This document shows positions 25,438 through 34,743 of a DNA stretch of 64,000 nucleotides, piece after piece. Position 1 is the first letter of the stretch; each line of letters opens with the position of its first letter. The translations under genes were made by a program, and so were the position numbers. The notes beneath the pieces are model-generated. The model searched no databases. It saw nothing but the letters and a program-made list of their open reading frames with translations, and had not been told where the DNA came from. The DNA is from Anaerolineae bacterium (GTDB lineage: Bacteria > Chloroflexota > Anaerolineae > Promineifilales > Promineifilaceae), in NCBI GenBank assembly GCA_020848035.1, contig JADLAX010000082.1, positions 117,316-181,315 of the forward strand. Direction: 5' to 3'.

Positions 25438-26520
25438 ATGTCAGAAAGAAAAAAAGTGCGCGTAGCCATTATCGGTGTTGGTAACTGCGCCTCATCACTG
25501 GTTCAAGGCGTCCAATATTACAAAGAAGCGGCCGACGATGCCGATATCCCCGGTCTGATGCACGCTACCGTGGGCGGTTATCATGTACGCGATATTGAGT
25601 TTTCCGCCGCCTTCGATGTGGTACAGGGCAAGGTAGGCAAAGATTTAAGCGAAGCCATTTGGGCGCATCCCAACAACACCATCAAATTTGCCGACGTGCC
25701 TTACCTCAACGTGCCCGTTTCCCGTGGCATGACCCACGATGGGTTAGGCAAATACGTCAAAACCGTGGTAGAAAAAGCGCCTGGCCCCACCGACAACATT
25801 GTCAAAATCCTCAAAGATACCGGCACAGATGTCATTGTGAACTTCATGCCGGTCGGTTCGGAGATGGCGACCAAGTGGTACGTGGAGCAGGCCCTGGAAG
25901 CGGGCTGTGCGTTTGTCAATGGCATCCCGGTCTTCATTGCCAGCTCGGAATATTGGAGCAAGCGTTTTGCCGAACGGGGCCTGCCCATCGTCGGCGACGA
26001 CATCAAGAGCCAGGTGGGGGCCACCATTACCCACCGTGTGCTGACCAACCTGTTTAAAGATCGCGGCATTCACCTGGACCGCACCTACCAGCTCAACTTT
26101 GGCGGTAACATGGATTTCTACAACATGTTGGAGCGTGAACGGCTGGAATCGAAGAAGATTTCCAAGACGGGTGCCGTTACCAGCCAGCTGCCCTACGACC
26201 TGGGCGCGGAAAACGTGCACGTGGGTCCCAGCGATTACGTGCCGTGGCTCACCGACCGCAAGTGGTGCCACATCCGTATGGAAGGCCGCGCTTTTGGCAA
26301 CGTGCCGCTTAACCTGGAGCTCAAGCTGGAAGTGTGGGATTCGCCCAACTCGGCGGGCGTGATGATCGACGCGGTGCGCTGCGCCAAGCTGGCGCTGGAT
26401 CGCGGCATTGGTGGTCCGCTGATCGCCCCGTCGTCTTACTTCATGAAGACCCCACCCGAGCAATTCACCGACGACGAAGCGCGTAAGCTGACCGAAGCGT
26501 ACATTGCGGGCGAGCTGTAG
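25438..26520 (+). CDS. ino1: Myo-inositol-1-phosphate synthase
   Basis: Converts glucose-6-phosphate to myo-inositol-1-phosphate using NAD+. The 360 residues match the shorter actinobacterial/archaeal type. The Rossmann motif is VAIIGVGNCASSLVQG, and later blocks include VNFMPVGSEMATKWY, the substrate/catalytic region GDDIKSQVGATITHR, LNFGGNMDFYNML and the final WDSPNSAGVMIDAVRCAKLA. The start ATG follows AGGAG. In this organism the product may feed inositol phospholipids made from CDP-diacylglycerol. No ACGGCCGT site occurs within this gene. Confidence 0.94.
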   Translation: MSERKKVRVAIIGVGNCASSLVQGVQYYKEAADDADIPGLMHATVGGYHVRDIEFSAAFDVVQGKVGKDLSEAIWAHPNNTIKFADVPYLNVPVSRGMTHDGLGKYVKTVVEKAPGPTDNIVKILKDTGTDVIVNFMPVGSEMATKWYVEQALEAGCAFVNGIPVFIASSEYWSKRFAERGLPIVGDDIKSQVGATITHRVLTNLFKDRGIHLDRTYQLNFGGNMDFYNMLERERLESKKISKTGAVTSQLPYDLGAENVHVGPSDYVPWLTDRKWCHIRMEGRAFGNVPLNLELKLEVWDSPNSAGVMIDAVRCAKLALDRGIGGPLIAPSSYFMKTPPEQFTDDEARKLTEAYIAGEL

Positions 26521-26621
26521 CTTATTTTTGCCACGGATTGACGCGGATTAGACCGGATTTTAGAGTGGAATCAGGGCTGATTTGTGAGAATCTGGGGCGG
26601 AATTTCAAACGCAAGTAAAGT

Positions 26622-26681
26622 ATCAAAGATTTCGCAGATCAGGCAGATTAAAAAATCTGGTAAATCTGCGAAATCTTTGAT
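26622..26681. repeat. ATCTGCGAAATC-family inverted repeat, copy 4 (best conserved)
   Basis: Arms 26622-26639 (ATCAAAGATTTCGCAGAT) and 26664-26681 (ATCTGCGAAATCTTTGAT) are perfect reverse complements of 18 bp. It lies in a gene-free stretch of about 380 bp. Confidence 0.88.
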
Positions 26682-26770
26682 TTCCAATGGCTTCACAAAC
26701 AATCACGGATTTCACAAATGGCGCAGATTTTTCTGGGTCTTTCGGATTTGGCAGGGTCAGTCTTTTTTTA

Positions 26771-26826
26771 CACCGAATTGACGCGAATAAACGCTAATTT
26801 TCGTGTGAATTTGCGCCAATTCGGTG
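26771..26826. repeat. GAATTGACGCG inverted repeat
   Basis: CACCGAATTGACGCGAA (26771-26787) pairs with TTGCGCCAATTCGGTG (26811-26826), with few mismatches. Related fragments (GGATTGACGCGGATTA) occur at about 26535 and 27910. The rest of 26521-26899 holds no credible gene. Confidence 0.65.
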
Positions 26827-26899
26827 CTAATCCTCTGAAATCCTAAAGAGCCATTTTTTTGGAGTGCCTTGCGATAACGGCTTTTTGGCTGCGGCAGGA

Positions 26900-27892
26900 T
26901 TAGCCGGGATACCAGATAATGCGCGGATCAGCGGCGGCTCTTTGGTAGTTCCAGGCGGCTTCCACCATCTTTTTTAGATCGTATTCGGGACGCCAATCGA
27001 GCAAAAATCTGGCTTTGGCGTTATCCAGCCAGGTTGAAACATAGGGGGTTGGAATCTCTACGGTAGGCAAGCCCCGGGTTGTGGCCAGGTATTGCCCCAG
27101 CTCGCCATAGTCCACGGGTTCATCCATGCAAATGTTAAACGTCTGCTGGCTGGCCTTGGGGTTGTCGATGGCGTGAAAGACGGCGCTTACCAGATCGTGG
27201 ACATGGACAAAGTTGCGTTTTATGGGACGGCCGTTTACCCCCATCATCACCGGTACCGCCCCAGCCGCCACGTACTGCTCGGCCTGTTCCGGGCCTACCA
27301 AATCGCACCAGCGCGGCCCGCCAAAAACATCCGCCCCAAAAGAGAGCTGGTATTTAAAGTCGTCCTTTTCCATGATCCACGGTGCGCGTAAACAACAGCC
27401 ATTCAACCCGTACTGAATGAAATATTGCTCCAGCATAACCTCTTCAAGCACCTTAGACAGCGCGTAACAGCCAGGGTAAGCCGAATGTTTTTGCGCTTCT
27501 GTTACCGGAAGTGGGTGGTCGTAAAAAAAGTGGCCGACGCTGGCATCCCCGCCGATCAGGATGAACTGCTGAAAGCTGGGGCTTGTGCGGCACGCTTCCA
27601 GCATCCAGAACAGCCCCTTAACCGCCACATCCATGATGGTTTCCGGCGTTTCCTTGCTGGTTGCCAGGTGCAAAACGTGGGTCACACCGGAGAGGGCGTC
27701 TTCGACCAACGGCCGTTTGTCAATGGACCCCCGCACCACTTCCACCCGGTCTTGCGGGGTCAACACCCGGTTATGACAAAGTGCCCTGACCACGAAGGCG
27801 TCAAACTGGGGTTCCGCCAAAAAGCGGTCAATAAATGCCTGACCTACCTTGCCCGTTGCGCCTGTCACCAGAATGCGTTTTTGGGGCGACAT
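26900..27892 (-). CDS. NAD-dependent epimerase/dehydratase (extended SDR)
   Basis: 330 residues from ATG 27892, which has AAGGAG eight bases upstream. The nucleotide-binding motif is RILVTGATGKVGQAF and the catalytic Tyr-Lys pair is in CYALSKVLEEVML (YxxxK). LILIGGDAS-like sequence near residue 105 and an acidic C-terminal region LDWRPEYDLKKMVEAAW are typical of UDP-sugar epimerases. An upstream in-frame extension is not supported. It lies just upstream of gyrB on the minus strand in the map, with transcription in the same direction and about 95 bp between. The sugar substrate is unknown. Confidence 0.85.
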   Translation of the reverse strand: MSPQKRILVTGATGKVGQAFIDRFLAEPQFDAFVVRALCHNRVLTPQDRVEVVRGSIDKRPLVEDALSGVTHVLHLATSKETPETIMDVAVKGLFWMLEACRTSPSFQQFILIGGDASVGHFFYDHPLPVTEAQKHSAYPGCYALSKVLEEVMLEQYFIQYGLNGCCLRAPWIMEKDDFKYQLSFGADVFGGPRWCDLVGPEQAEQYVAAGAVPVMMGVNGRPIKRNFVHVHDLVSAVFHAIDNPKASQQTFNICMDEPVDYGELGQYLATTRGLPTVEIPTPYVSTWLDNAKARFLLDWRPEYDLKKMVEAAWNYQRAAADPRIIWYPG

Positions 27893-27986
27893 ACCGTTCT
27901 CCTTCGAAAATAGGCCGCGGATTGCGCGGATTAACGCGGATGCAGCAGGAGCACACCAATCAACCGAGATAACGTAACACAAACAA

Positions 27987-29921
27987 CTACACGTCCAGGT
28001 TGCGCACCTCGCTGCTGTGGGTCATGATGAAGCGCTTGCGCGGCCCGACTTCGCTGCCCATCAGCATGTCGAATGTTTTGTCGGCGACCACCGCATCTTC
28101 AATGGTGACTTGCAGCAGCATTCGCTCCGCCGGGTCCATGGTGGTTTCCCACAGCTGCTCCGGGTTCATCTCGCCCAAACCCTTATAACGCTGCAGGCTG
28201 TATTTTTTGCCCGCTTTTTGCAGTTCTTTCAGCAGTTCCTGGTTTTGCGCCTCGGTGTAGGCGTAGTGCATTTCTTTGCCCGCTTTCAGGCTGTACAGCG
28301 GCGGCTGAGCAATATAGAGATGACCCTTCTCGATGAGCGTGGGCATGTAGCGGAAGAAGAAGGTGAGCAGCAGCGTGCGAATGTGGCTGCCGTCCACGTC
28401 GGCGTCGCACATGATGATGATACGGCCGTATCTTAAATTGCCCGCATCAAACGTCTCGCCAATGCCCGTGCCCAATGCCGAAATCATCGCCTTGACTTCG
28501 TTGTTGGCCAAAATTTTGTCCAGCCGCGCCCGCTCGGTGTTGAGAATCTTACCGCGCAGGGGCAGGATGGCCTGGAAGTGCCGGTCGCGCCCTTGCTTGG
28601 CGCTGCCCCCGGCCGAGTCACCTTCGACGATGTACAGTTCGCACTTGTTTGGGTCGCGTTCGGAGCAGTCGGCCAGCTTGCCGGGCAGCGTCAGGCTTTC
28701 CAGGGCGCTTTTGCGCATTACCAATTCGCGGGCTTTGCGGGCTGCATCGCGGGCGCGGGAGCTGGTGAGGCAGCGCTCAATGATCTTCTTGGCTTCCCGC
28801 GGATTCTCCTCCAGGTACAGGCCAAAAGCATCGGCGGTGACGGCGGCCACGATGCCCGCCACTTCGGCGTTCATCAGCTTCACCTTGGTCTGGCTTTCAA
28901 ACTGCGGGTCGGGGTGCTTCACGCTGACCACGGTGGTGAGCCCTTCACGCGTGTCGTCGCTGGAGAAGTTGGTGTCTTTTTCCTTGAGGAAGTTATTTTT
29001 GCGGGCGTAGGTGTTGATAACGCGGGTAACGGCCGTCCGCACCCCAGTCAAATGGGTACCGCCATCCGGGGTGTGAATGGTATTGGCAAAGGCAAATTCG
29101 GAGATGGCGATGCCTTCGGTGTATTGCAGGGCCACTTCCACCTCGATGCCGTCCACCTCTTTTTGGTCGTGTACGGGGTCATGGATAGGCTTGCGGTTGC
29201 GGTTCAGATAGCGCACAAACGATTTCACGCCGCCTTCAAAGTAAAAACTCATCTCACGGGTGGGCAACGGCCGTTCGTCGCGCAAGGTCATAAAAACGCC
29301 GCTGGTGACAAACGCCATTTCGCGGAAGCGGTTCATCAACGTTTCAAACTTGTAGGTTGCTTCTGCCTCAAAGATCGTTTCATCAAACTTAAAATGGGTG
29401 GTGGTTCCGGTTGGGCCATCCTTGTCCATCTTGCCAATTTTCTTCACCGGGGCGTCGGGAATACCGCGCTGATAGCGCTGGTACCAAACCGCACCCTCGC
29501 GGCGCACCGTCACTTCCATCCATTCAGATAAGGCGTTTACGGCCGCCGCACCCACGCCGTGCAAACCGCCCGACACCTTGTAGGCGTCGTTGTCAAACTT
29601 ACCACCGGCATGGAGTGTGGTGTGTACCAGCTCCAGCGCCGACACTTTTTCGGTGGGGTGGAGGGCAACCGGGATCCCGACGCCATCATCCTGAACGGTG
29701 ACGCTGTTGTCCGGGTGGATCGTGACCTCAATACGGCCGCATCGGCCCGCCAGCGCTTCGTCAATGGAGTTGTCTACAATTTCATGCACCAGATGGTGCA
29801 GCGCTTTGATATCGGTGCCGCCTACGTACATACCGGGGCGACGTCGGACAGCTTCCAGACCCTTCAGGACCTGGATGCTGCTGGCATCATATTTTCTTTC
29901 CGCTTCGGTTTTTTTAGCCAT
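27987..29921 (-). CDS. gyrB: DNA gyrase subunit B (type IIA topoisomerase ATPase subunit)
   Basis: ATPase subunit of gyrase, or less likely topoisomerase IV. The GHKL ATPase domain has YVGGTDIKALHHLVHEIVDN, DDGVGIPV and GGLHGVGAAAVNALS. The transducer region follows. The TOPRIM domain has CELYIVEGDSAGGSAKQGRD and MCDADVDGSHIRTLLL, and the C-terminus is GLGEMNPEQLWETTMDPA. At 644 residues it lacks the ~170-residue insert of Proteobacteria. It ends in EVRNLDV, a GyrB-like tail. The start has AAGGAAC upstream. No gyrA neighbour is in the window. Confidence 0.93.
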   Translation of the reverse strand: MAKKTEAERKYDASSIQVLKGLEAVRRRPGMYVGGTDIKALHHLVHEIVDNSIDEALAGRCGRIEVTIHPDNSVTVQDDGVGIPVALHPTEKVSALELVHTTLHAGGKFDNDAYKVSGGLHGVGAAAVNALSEWMEVTVRREGAVWYQRYQRGIPDAPVKKIGKMDKDGPTGTTTHFKFDETIFEAEATYKFETLMNRFREMAFVTSGVFMTLRDERPLPTREMSFYFEGGVKSFVRYLNRNRKPIHDPVHDQKEVDGIEVEVALQYTEGIAISEFAFANTIHTPDGGTHLTGVRTAVTRVINTYARKNNFLKEKDTNFSSDDTREGLTTVVSVKHPDPQFESQTKVKLMNAEVAGIVAAVTADAFGLYLEENPREAKKIIERCLTSSRARDAARKARELVMRKSALESLTLPGKLADCSERDPNKCELYIVEGDSAGGSAKQGRDRHFQAILPLRGKILNTERARLDKILANNEVKAMISALGTGIGETFDAGNLRYGRIIIMCDADVDGSHIRTLLLTFFFRYMPTLIEKGHLYIAQPPLYSLKAGKEMHYAYTEAQNQELLKELQKAGKKYSLQRYKGLGEMNPEQLWETTMDPAERMLLQVTIEDAVVADKTFDMLMGSEVGPRKRFIMTHSSEVRNLDV

Positions 29922-30117
29922 GAAACGTTCCTTTTTACGCTAAACGGGCAAAATCCAACCATCTGTTGCCTGAAGAACGGCAGCGTATCTGGTTGTTAGC
30001 TTGTAGATGAAAGGGTACAAATCAGGAGAAATTTAGCTTATTTTGCCTCGTTTTGAACTCATTTTTACGAGACATAAGTATACCACATTTGTTCTAAACA
30101 GGGTAGGGAAATGAGGA

Positions 30118-30193
30118 GGTGAGGGGGTGACAAGGTGACAGGGTGACAGGGTGAAGGGGTGAAGGGGTGAAGGGGTGAAGGGGTGAAGGGGTA
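30118..30193. repeat. Short tandem repeat of 8-bp units
   Basis: Three or so GTGACAGG-type units run into about five GGTGAAGG-type units. It is a slippage-prone minisatellite in the gap between pullulanase and gyrB. The remaining 29922-30243 has AATTACCC repeats near 30208-30240 and nothing coding. Confidence 0.85.
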
Positions 30194-30243
30194 ACTGCCG
30201 ATGTTGTGCAATTACCCAGTCACCCAATTACTGAATTACTTTC

Positions 30244-33200
30244 TTAGTGATGGTTGCTGCCAGGCCGCTGGCGGCGACTGGCCCAGGCAATGATCAGCGC
30301 CAGCAGGAAGCCGCCGCCCACTGCGCCAAGCCAGATGAGCCAGGGAGTGCCCGGCGCATTTTCGATCATTTCTGCCTCGCCGTGCCCTTCTTCTTCGCTG
30401 TGGGCTTCTTCGGCTTCGGTGTCAACGGCCGTTTCCTCTCCCACTGCTTCCTCGACTGGTTCCTCCACCACAACCGGGGCTTCCTCGGCCGGAGCTTCTT
30501 CGATGTCAATGGCTTCGCTGCGGTCAGGTTGGGCTACGCTGCCCTGTGGCAGAACAAAAACGGCCGTTGTCCACGCCGGTACCGTAAATGTGCCTGTGGT
30601 GGCATCAAAGACGGCCGTTTGTACCACCCCATCCACCGAACTTTGCTGGACGGGGTGGAGGGTGAAAGGCAGGTTGCTAACGGCCGTTTCCGTAAAGCTC
30701 ACACTCTCTGGATTGGCGTTAAACAGCACCACCACCATGTCAAAGCTCGGATCAATGTCCTCACCCGTCAGGTCGCTCAGGCTCATTACAATCAGGCCGG
30801 GCAGCTGTTCCGCGCCGACGTTGTGGAATTGCAGGCGGTTTTGCACCTGTTCGGCCGTTTGCAGCCGGAACAGCGGCGAACTCATCCGAATTTGCAGCAG
30901 TTCGCGGAAGGTGTCGCGGGCAAAGGCAATGTCAGCTGGCGTCGGGGCCAGGTCGGGGTTGGCCAGCAGTGGCTGCATCGTCGGCCACATGCCCTGGTTG
31001 TCCCCCGACGGCGGCAGCCCTACGCCCCAGTTGTTGCTCTGGTAGGTGAAGTCCAGCCGGTTGAACCAATCGCCGGAGTTGTAGCTGTTGCGGTCCAATG
31101 ACTTGGAGCGCAGCAAGTCGTCCCCAGCCTGGAAGAAGGGCACACCCTGGCTGAACATCACAATCGAGTTGCCCAACGTTTGCATCCGGGCCCGGTCGCC
31201 GGTGCTGGTGCCCAGCGGTGCTTTGTACTGGATGATGTCAAACAGCGTCTCGTTGTCGTGTTTGGAGATGTAGACAATTTGCTCCTGCGGATCGGCCGTG
31301 TAACCTGCGGGCGAACCGTTGTACAGCACCTCGCCGCCCGAAATCGGCGCTCCGTCCGAGCCGACAAAGGTAAAATCGCTTAGATTGCCCGCCAGCCCCA
31401 GCCGGATGATGTCCATAAAGTTTTGCAGCTTCACCAGCTGCTCGGTGGCGCTGCCCTGGTCGGTCTCGTTAGGATAGACCAGTAAGCCGTTCAGGAAACC
31501 CTGCTCGGTCTGGCCGCCAAACGGGCTGCCACCGCGCGCCGCATCCCGCAGCCGGTCGCTAAACGTGCCGATGCCGGTCCCCGCCAGGTTAAACTGCGTG
31601 GCGTTTTCGCCACGCGCATTGCCGCCCACTTCGCCAAAATCCCAGCCTTCGCCATAGACGTAGATGTTTTTGCCATCCACACCGTGTTCTTCCAGCGTCA
31701 GGGCATCCAGCGCGGCGCGCACGGCCAGCATATCTTCCTTCATGTGGTGGCCCATCAGGTCAAAGCGGAAGGCATCGATTTTGTACGCCACGGCCCAGGT
31801 CACCACCGAATCCACCATCAGCTTGCGCATCATATCGTGTTCGGTGGCCGTGTTCTGGCAGCAGGTGCTTGTTTCTACACGGCCGTTGCTGCTCAACCGG
31901 TGATAATAACCCGGTACAATCCGGTCCAGCACCGAATTGTCGGCCTGGCCGCTGGCATTGGTGTGGTTGTACACCACATCTACCACCACGCGCAGCCCAA
32001 TTTGATTCAGCGCTTCTACCATCTGGCGATACTCGATGATGCGATTGACCCCTTCTGGATTCACCGCGTAGCTGCCTTCCGGCACCGTGTAGTGGAAAGG
32101 ATCATAACCCCAGTTAAACGGATCCTGGTCTCGAAGAGCGCCAATCAGCGCTTGCTGCTCCTCAGAATCGGCGGGCAGGGCGGCCAGCTCCTCAAACGAT
32201 GGCGAAACCCAGGTCGATTTGTCCTCGTTGATGGTGGCGATGTCGAAGGTGGGCAGCAGGTGCAGGTGCGATAGTCCCGCATTGGCTAGCGCGGCCAGGT
32301 GCTGCATGCCGTTGGAATCCATCACTGTGAAGGCCGAGTAGGTGCCGCGCAGCTCTTCGGGCACGCTGGCGTCATTTACGCTAAAGTCGCGCACGTGCAG
32401 CTCATAAATCACAATGTCTTCCGGCGCAGCTACCCCTGGTTTTACCACGTCCAGCCAGCCATCGGGCATCGTGGCCGGGTCCATCAGGTCCACAATTTGG
32501 CTGCGGGTGCTGTTGGTGGCCAGGCTGAAGGAGTACGGATCGGTGACCATGTTGGTCTGCACGCTGCCCTCAGTGGGCACATAAACCTGTACTTCGTATA
32601 GGTAATATTTGCCAGCCCAATCTGCCGCGCCGGTGATGGCCCAGGTGCCGTTGCTGGGCGTAGGCCGCATCGTCAAAATTTCGGCTTCGGTGTTGGGATT
32701 GGCATCGTCAAAGAGGTGCAGGCGCACCTGCCGGGCCGTGGGTGCCCAAACAGTGAGGGTAGGCACGCCGTCGCTGAAGGTGACGCCCAAAGCGCCGTCG
32801 TACGGGTACAAAGCATCCAGCACGCCGGGAATTTGCAGGCCAGCGGCGTTAACTGTCTGGCCATCGGCATCCTGGGCCGAGACGGCAATCTGGCCTTTGA
32901 GGGCCACCCGGGCTACGCCTAAATCGTCCTCGCTGAACTTGAGCGCGGTGAAGTTACGCAGATGGGGGAACTTGGCAATGATTTCCTCGCTCAGGCCATT
33001 GGGATCGACGGTGAGCGGTACCGCTTCGCCGCCCGAGATGCCATCGAAACCGAGCGAAAACGCGCCGCCCAGCGGATCGTAGTGGAAGAAGTATTGGTTG
33101 CCGGGGGCATCTTCAATATCCCAGGCGATGGTGTCTTGCGCCACCCAATGGGCACTGCGTTGGCTGATGTTGCCCTGGATGCCGCCGGACCCGACGGAAA

Positions 33201-34593
33201 TATTCAATAGGTTGCTCCTTGAGTCGAAGGTGAAGGTGACGAGCATGTCGGCTTCGGTGACGCTGAAGGCGAGGTTGGCTCCATCCAGTGCGCCGCCCTC
33301 GCCGTAGTTCACGTCCCAGGTGCCGTTCACCGCGACTTTGGCTTCGTATTCACCAACGGGAATGCTGACGGTTTGGAAGGTGAATACACCGTCGCCGTCG
33401 GGGTCTTGCAGCCAGCTGGCGAAGCAGCTGGGCAGCCAATCTTCAGCACAGCCAAGCTCGCTTTGGAAGCTGCCGGGCACGTTGGCGATGAGGTTGTTGA
33501 CGCTGTCGGCCACCCAGCCGGTCTGGTTGTCGAAGTAGAAGGTGACGCTGGTATCTTCGGCGAGGGAAAGCGGAATGTTGGGGCCGCCGGGCTGGGCGTT
33601 GAGGCCAAAGTTGACGTCCCAACTGCCGTTGAGGGCCACTTTGTATTCGTAATCGCCAGCAGGAATATCAAAAGTGCCGCTGAAGAGCTGGTTTTCTTCG
33701 CTGTAGGTTAGCTCGGTGTTGGTACAGTCGGGGGCCCAATCACCGGCGCAGCCGAGCACGGATTGGATTGTGCCGGGCACGACGACAAGGTCAGGGAAGG
33801 CGGCGGCTGCCGGAGGCAGACCGCTGCCACCACCGCCCTGATTTACCAGGTCGGTCGGAATGTCATCGCTGGTTTCGATGGTGAGCAGATTGGTGGAAGG
33901 ATCAAACCCGAAGAGGACGGCCTGGCCTTCGCCGACGGTGAATGGGATGTTGGCTCCATCCAGCTCGCCATCGACGCCATAGTTGACGTCCCAACTGCGG
34001 TTGAGGGCAACTTTTGCTTCGTAGTCGCCAGCGGGAATGCCGATGGTGATGAAGGTGTAGATGCCGTCGCCGTTGGGGTCTTGCAGCATGGCGCGCAGGC
34101 AGTCGGGTGCCCACTCGCCCGCGCAGCCCAGTTCATCCTGGAAGCTGCCTGCGGCGGTAGCGACGAGGCTGTTGATGCTGTCGCTGACCCAGCGGGTTTT
34201 GTGGTCGTACCAGAAGGTGACGGGGCCATCTTCTGGTACTTCGATGGGGATATTGGGGCCGTAATATTCGGCGTTGAGGCCGTAGTTATCGCCCCAGCCG
34301 CCATTGAGGGCGGCTTTGTATTCGTAATTCCCGGCGGGCATCTCGAAGGTGGCCAGCCAGATATCGTTTTGTTCGTCGTAGGTGAGCTGGCTTTCGGCGC
34401 AGGTGGTGTTCCATTCGCCGGAGCAGCCAATGGCTGGCTGGAGTGTGCCAGCGATGGTGACGCTGTCTGGTGGGGGAAGGCTGGCGGGGTCATCTGATTG
34501 GGCGGAGGCGGATACGGCCGTTACCCCCAGGCCCAACAATATCACAAGTAAAAGGCGGATGTTATGCCAGGTAAAAAGTTGTTTTTCTCTCAT
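30244..34593 (-). CDS. Membrane-anchored type I pullulanase with four X25-like modules
   Basis: Exported starch/glycogen debranching enzyme cleaving alpha-1,6 bonds. From ATG 34593 (GGAG seven bases upstream) it has 1449 residues. A signal peptide ends near ASAQS. Four X25-type beta modules lie between about 44 and 464, each with 'GEW...C' and 'AG(N/D)YE.K.ALN' blocks. Next come a pullulanase N2/CBM48 region and a GH13 catalytic domain. Its motifs are FNWGYDPFHY (~826), DVVYNHT (~873), FRFDLMGHH (~946, nucleophile), YGEGWDFGE (~981, acid/base) and SKHDNE (~1112). The tail is a long acidic linker, then one membrane helix (about 1419-1439) and basic residues, so the enzyme stays on the cell surface. 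Confidence 0.93.
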   Translation of the reverse strand: MREKQLFTWHNIRLLLVILLGLGVTAVSASAQSDDPASLPPPDSVTIAGTLQPAIGCSGEWNTTCAESQLTYDEQNDIWLATFEMPAGNYEYKAALNGGWGDNYGLNAEYYGPNIPIEVPEDGPVTFWYDHKTRWVSDSINSLVATAAGSFQDELGCAGEWAPDCLRAMLQDPNGDGIYTFITIGIPAGDYEAKVALNRSWDVNYGVDGELDGANIPFTVGEGQAVLFGFDPSTNLLTIETSDDIPTDLVNQGGGGSGLPPAAAAFPDLVVVPGTIQSVLGCAGDWAPDCTNTELTYSEENQLFSGTFDIPAGDYEYKVALNGSWDVNFGLNAQPGGPNIPLSLAEDTSVTFYFDNQTGWVADSVNNLIANVPGSFQSELGCAEDWLPSCFASWLQDPDGDGVFTFQTVSIPVGEYEAKVAVNGTWDVNYGEGGALDGANLAFSVTEADMLVTFTFDSRSNLLNISVGSGGIQGNISQRSAHWVAQDTIAWDIEDAPGNQYFFHYDPLGGAFSLGFDGISGGEAVPLTVDPNGLSEEIIAKFPHLRNFTALKFSEDDLGVARVALKGQIAVSAQDADGQTVNAAGLQIPGVLDALYPYDGALGVTFSDGVPTLTVWAPTARQVRLHLFDDANPNTEAEILTMRPTPSNGTWAITGAADWAGKYYLYEVQVYVPTEGSVQTNMVTDPYSFSLATNSTRSQIVDLMDPATMPDGWLDVVKPGVAAPEDIVIYELHVRDFSVNDASVPEELRGTYSAFTVMDSNGMQHLAALANAGLSHLHLLPTFDIATINEDKSTWVSPSFEELAALPADSEEQQALIGALRDQDPFNWGYDPFHYTVPEGSYAVNPEGVNRIIEYRQMVEALNQIGLRVVVDVVYNHTNASGQADNSVLDRIVPGYYHRLSSNGRVETSTCCQNTATEHDMMRKLMVDSVVTWAVAYKIDAFRFDLMGHHMKEDMLAVRAALDALTLEEHGVDGKNIYVYGEGWDFGEVGGNARGENATQFNLAGTGIGTFSDRLRDAARGGSPFGGQTEQGFLNGLLVYPNETDQGSATEQLVKLQNFMDIIRLGLAGNLSDFTFVGSDGAPISGGEVLYNGSPAGYTADPQEQIVYISKHDNETLFDIIQYKAPLGTSTGDRARMQTLGNSIVMFSQGVPFFQAGDDLLRSKSLDRNSYNSGDWFNRLDFTYQSNNWGVGLPPSGDNQGMWPTMQPLLANPDLAPTPADIAFARDTFRELLQIRMSSPLFRLQTAEQVQNRLQFHNVGAEQLPGLIVMSLSDLTGEDIDPSFDMVVVLFNANPESVSFTETAVSNLPFTLHPVQQSSVDGVVQTAVFDATTGTFTVPAWTTAVFVLPQGSVAQPDRSEAIDIEEAPAEEAPVVVEEPVEEAVGEETAVDTEAEEAHSEEEGHGEAEMIENAPGTPWLIWLGAVGGGFLLALIIAWASRRQRPGSNHH

Positions 34594-34743
34594 GGTTTCT
34601 CCACAAAATGATGCGGCTGACAGGGCCAGAAATTGGCGCGGTTTCAGGATTAGATGCTGCTTCATTTTACGACAAATGGAAACGGCCGTCATCCATTGCA
34701 GATGCACCTAATTTAGAAAATTTCTGGAGTGAAAAGGGGAAAA

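Noticed and set aside
26584..26781. 65-residue frame after inositol-phosphate synthase
   Set aside because: It is a translation of the ATCTGCGAAATC repeat; no ribosome-binding site or conservation expected.
28578..29531. Long reading frame antisense to gyrB
   Set aside because: Shadow of a highly conserved GC-rich gene; no start signal or family similarity.
30118..30240. CRISPR-like array
   Set aside because: Units are only 8 bp and directly adjacent with no spacers; it is a minisatellite.
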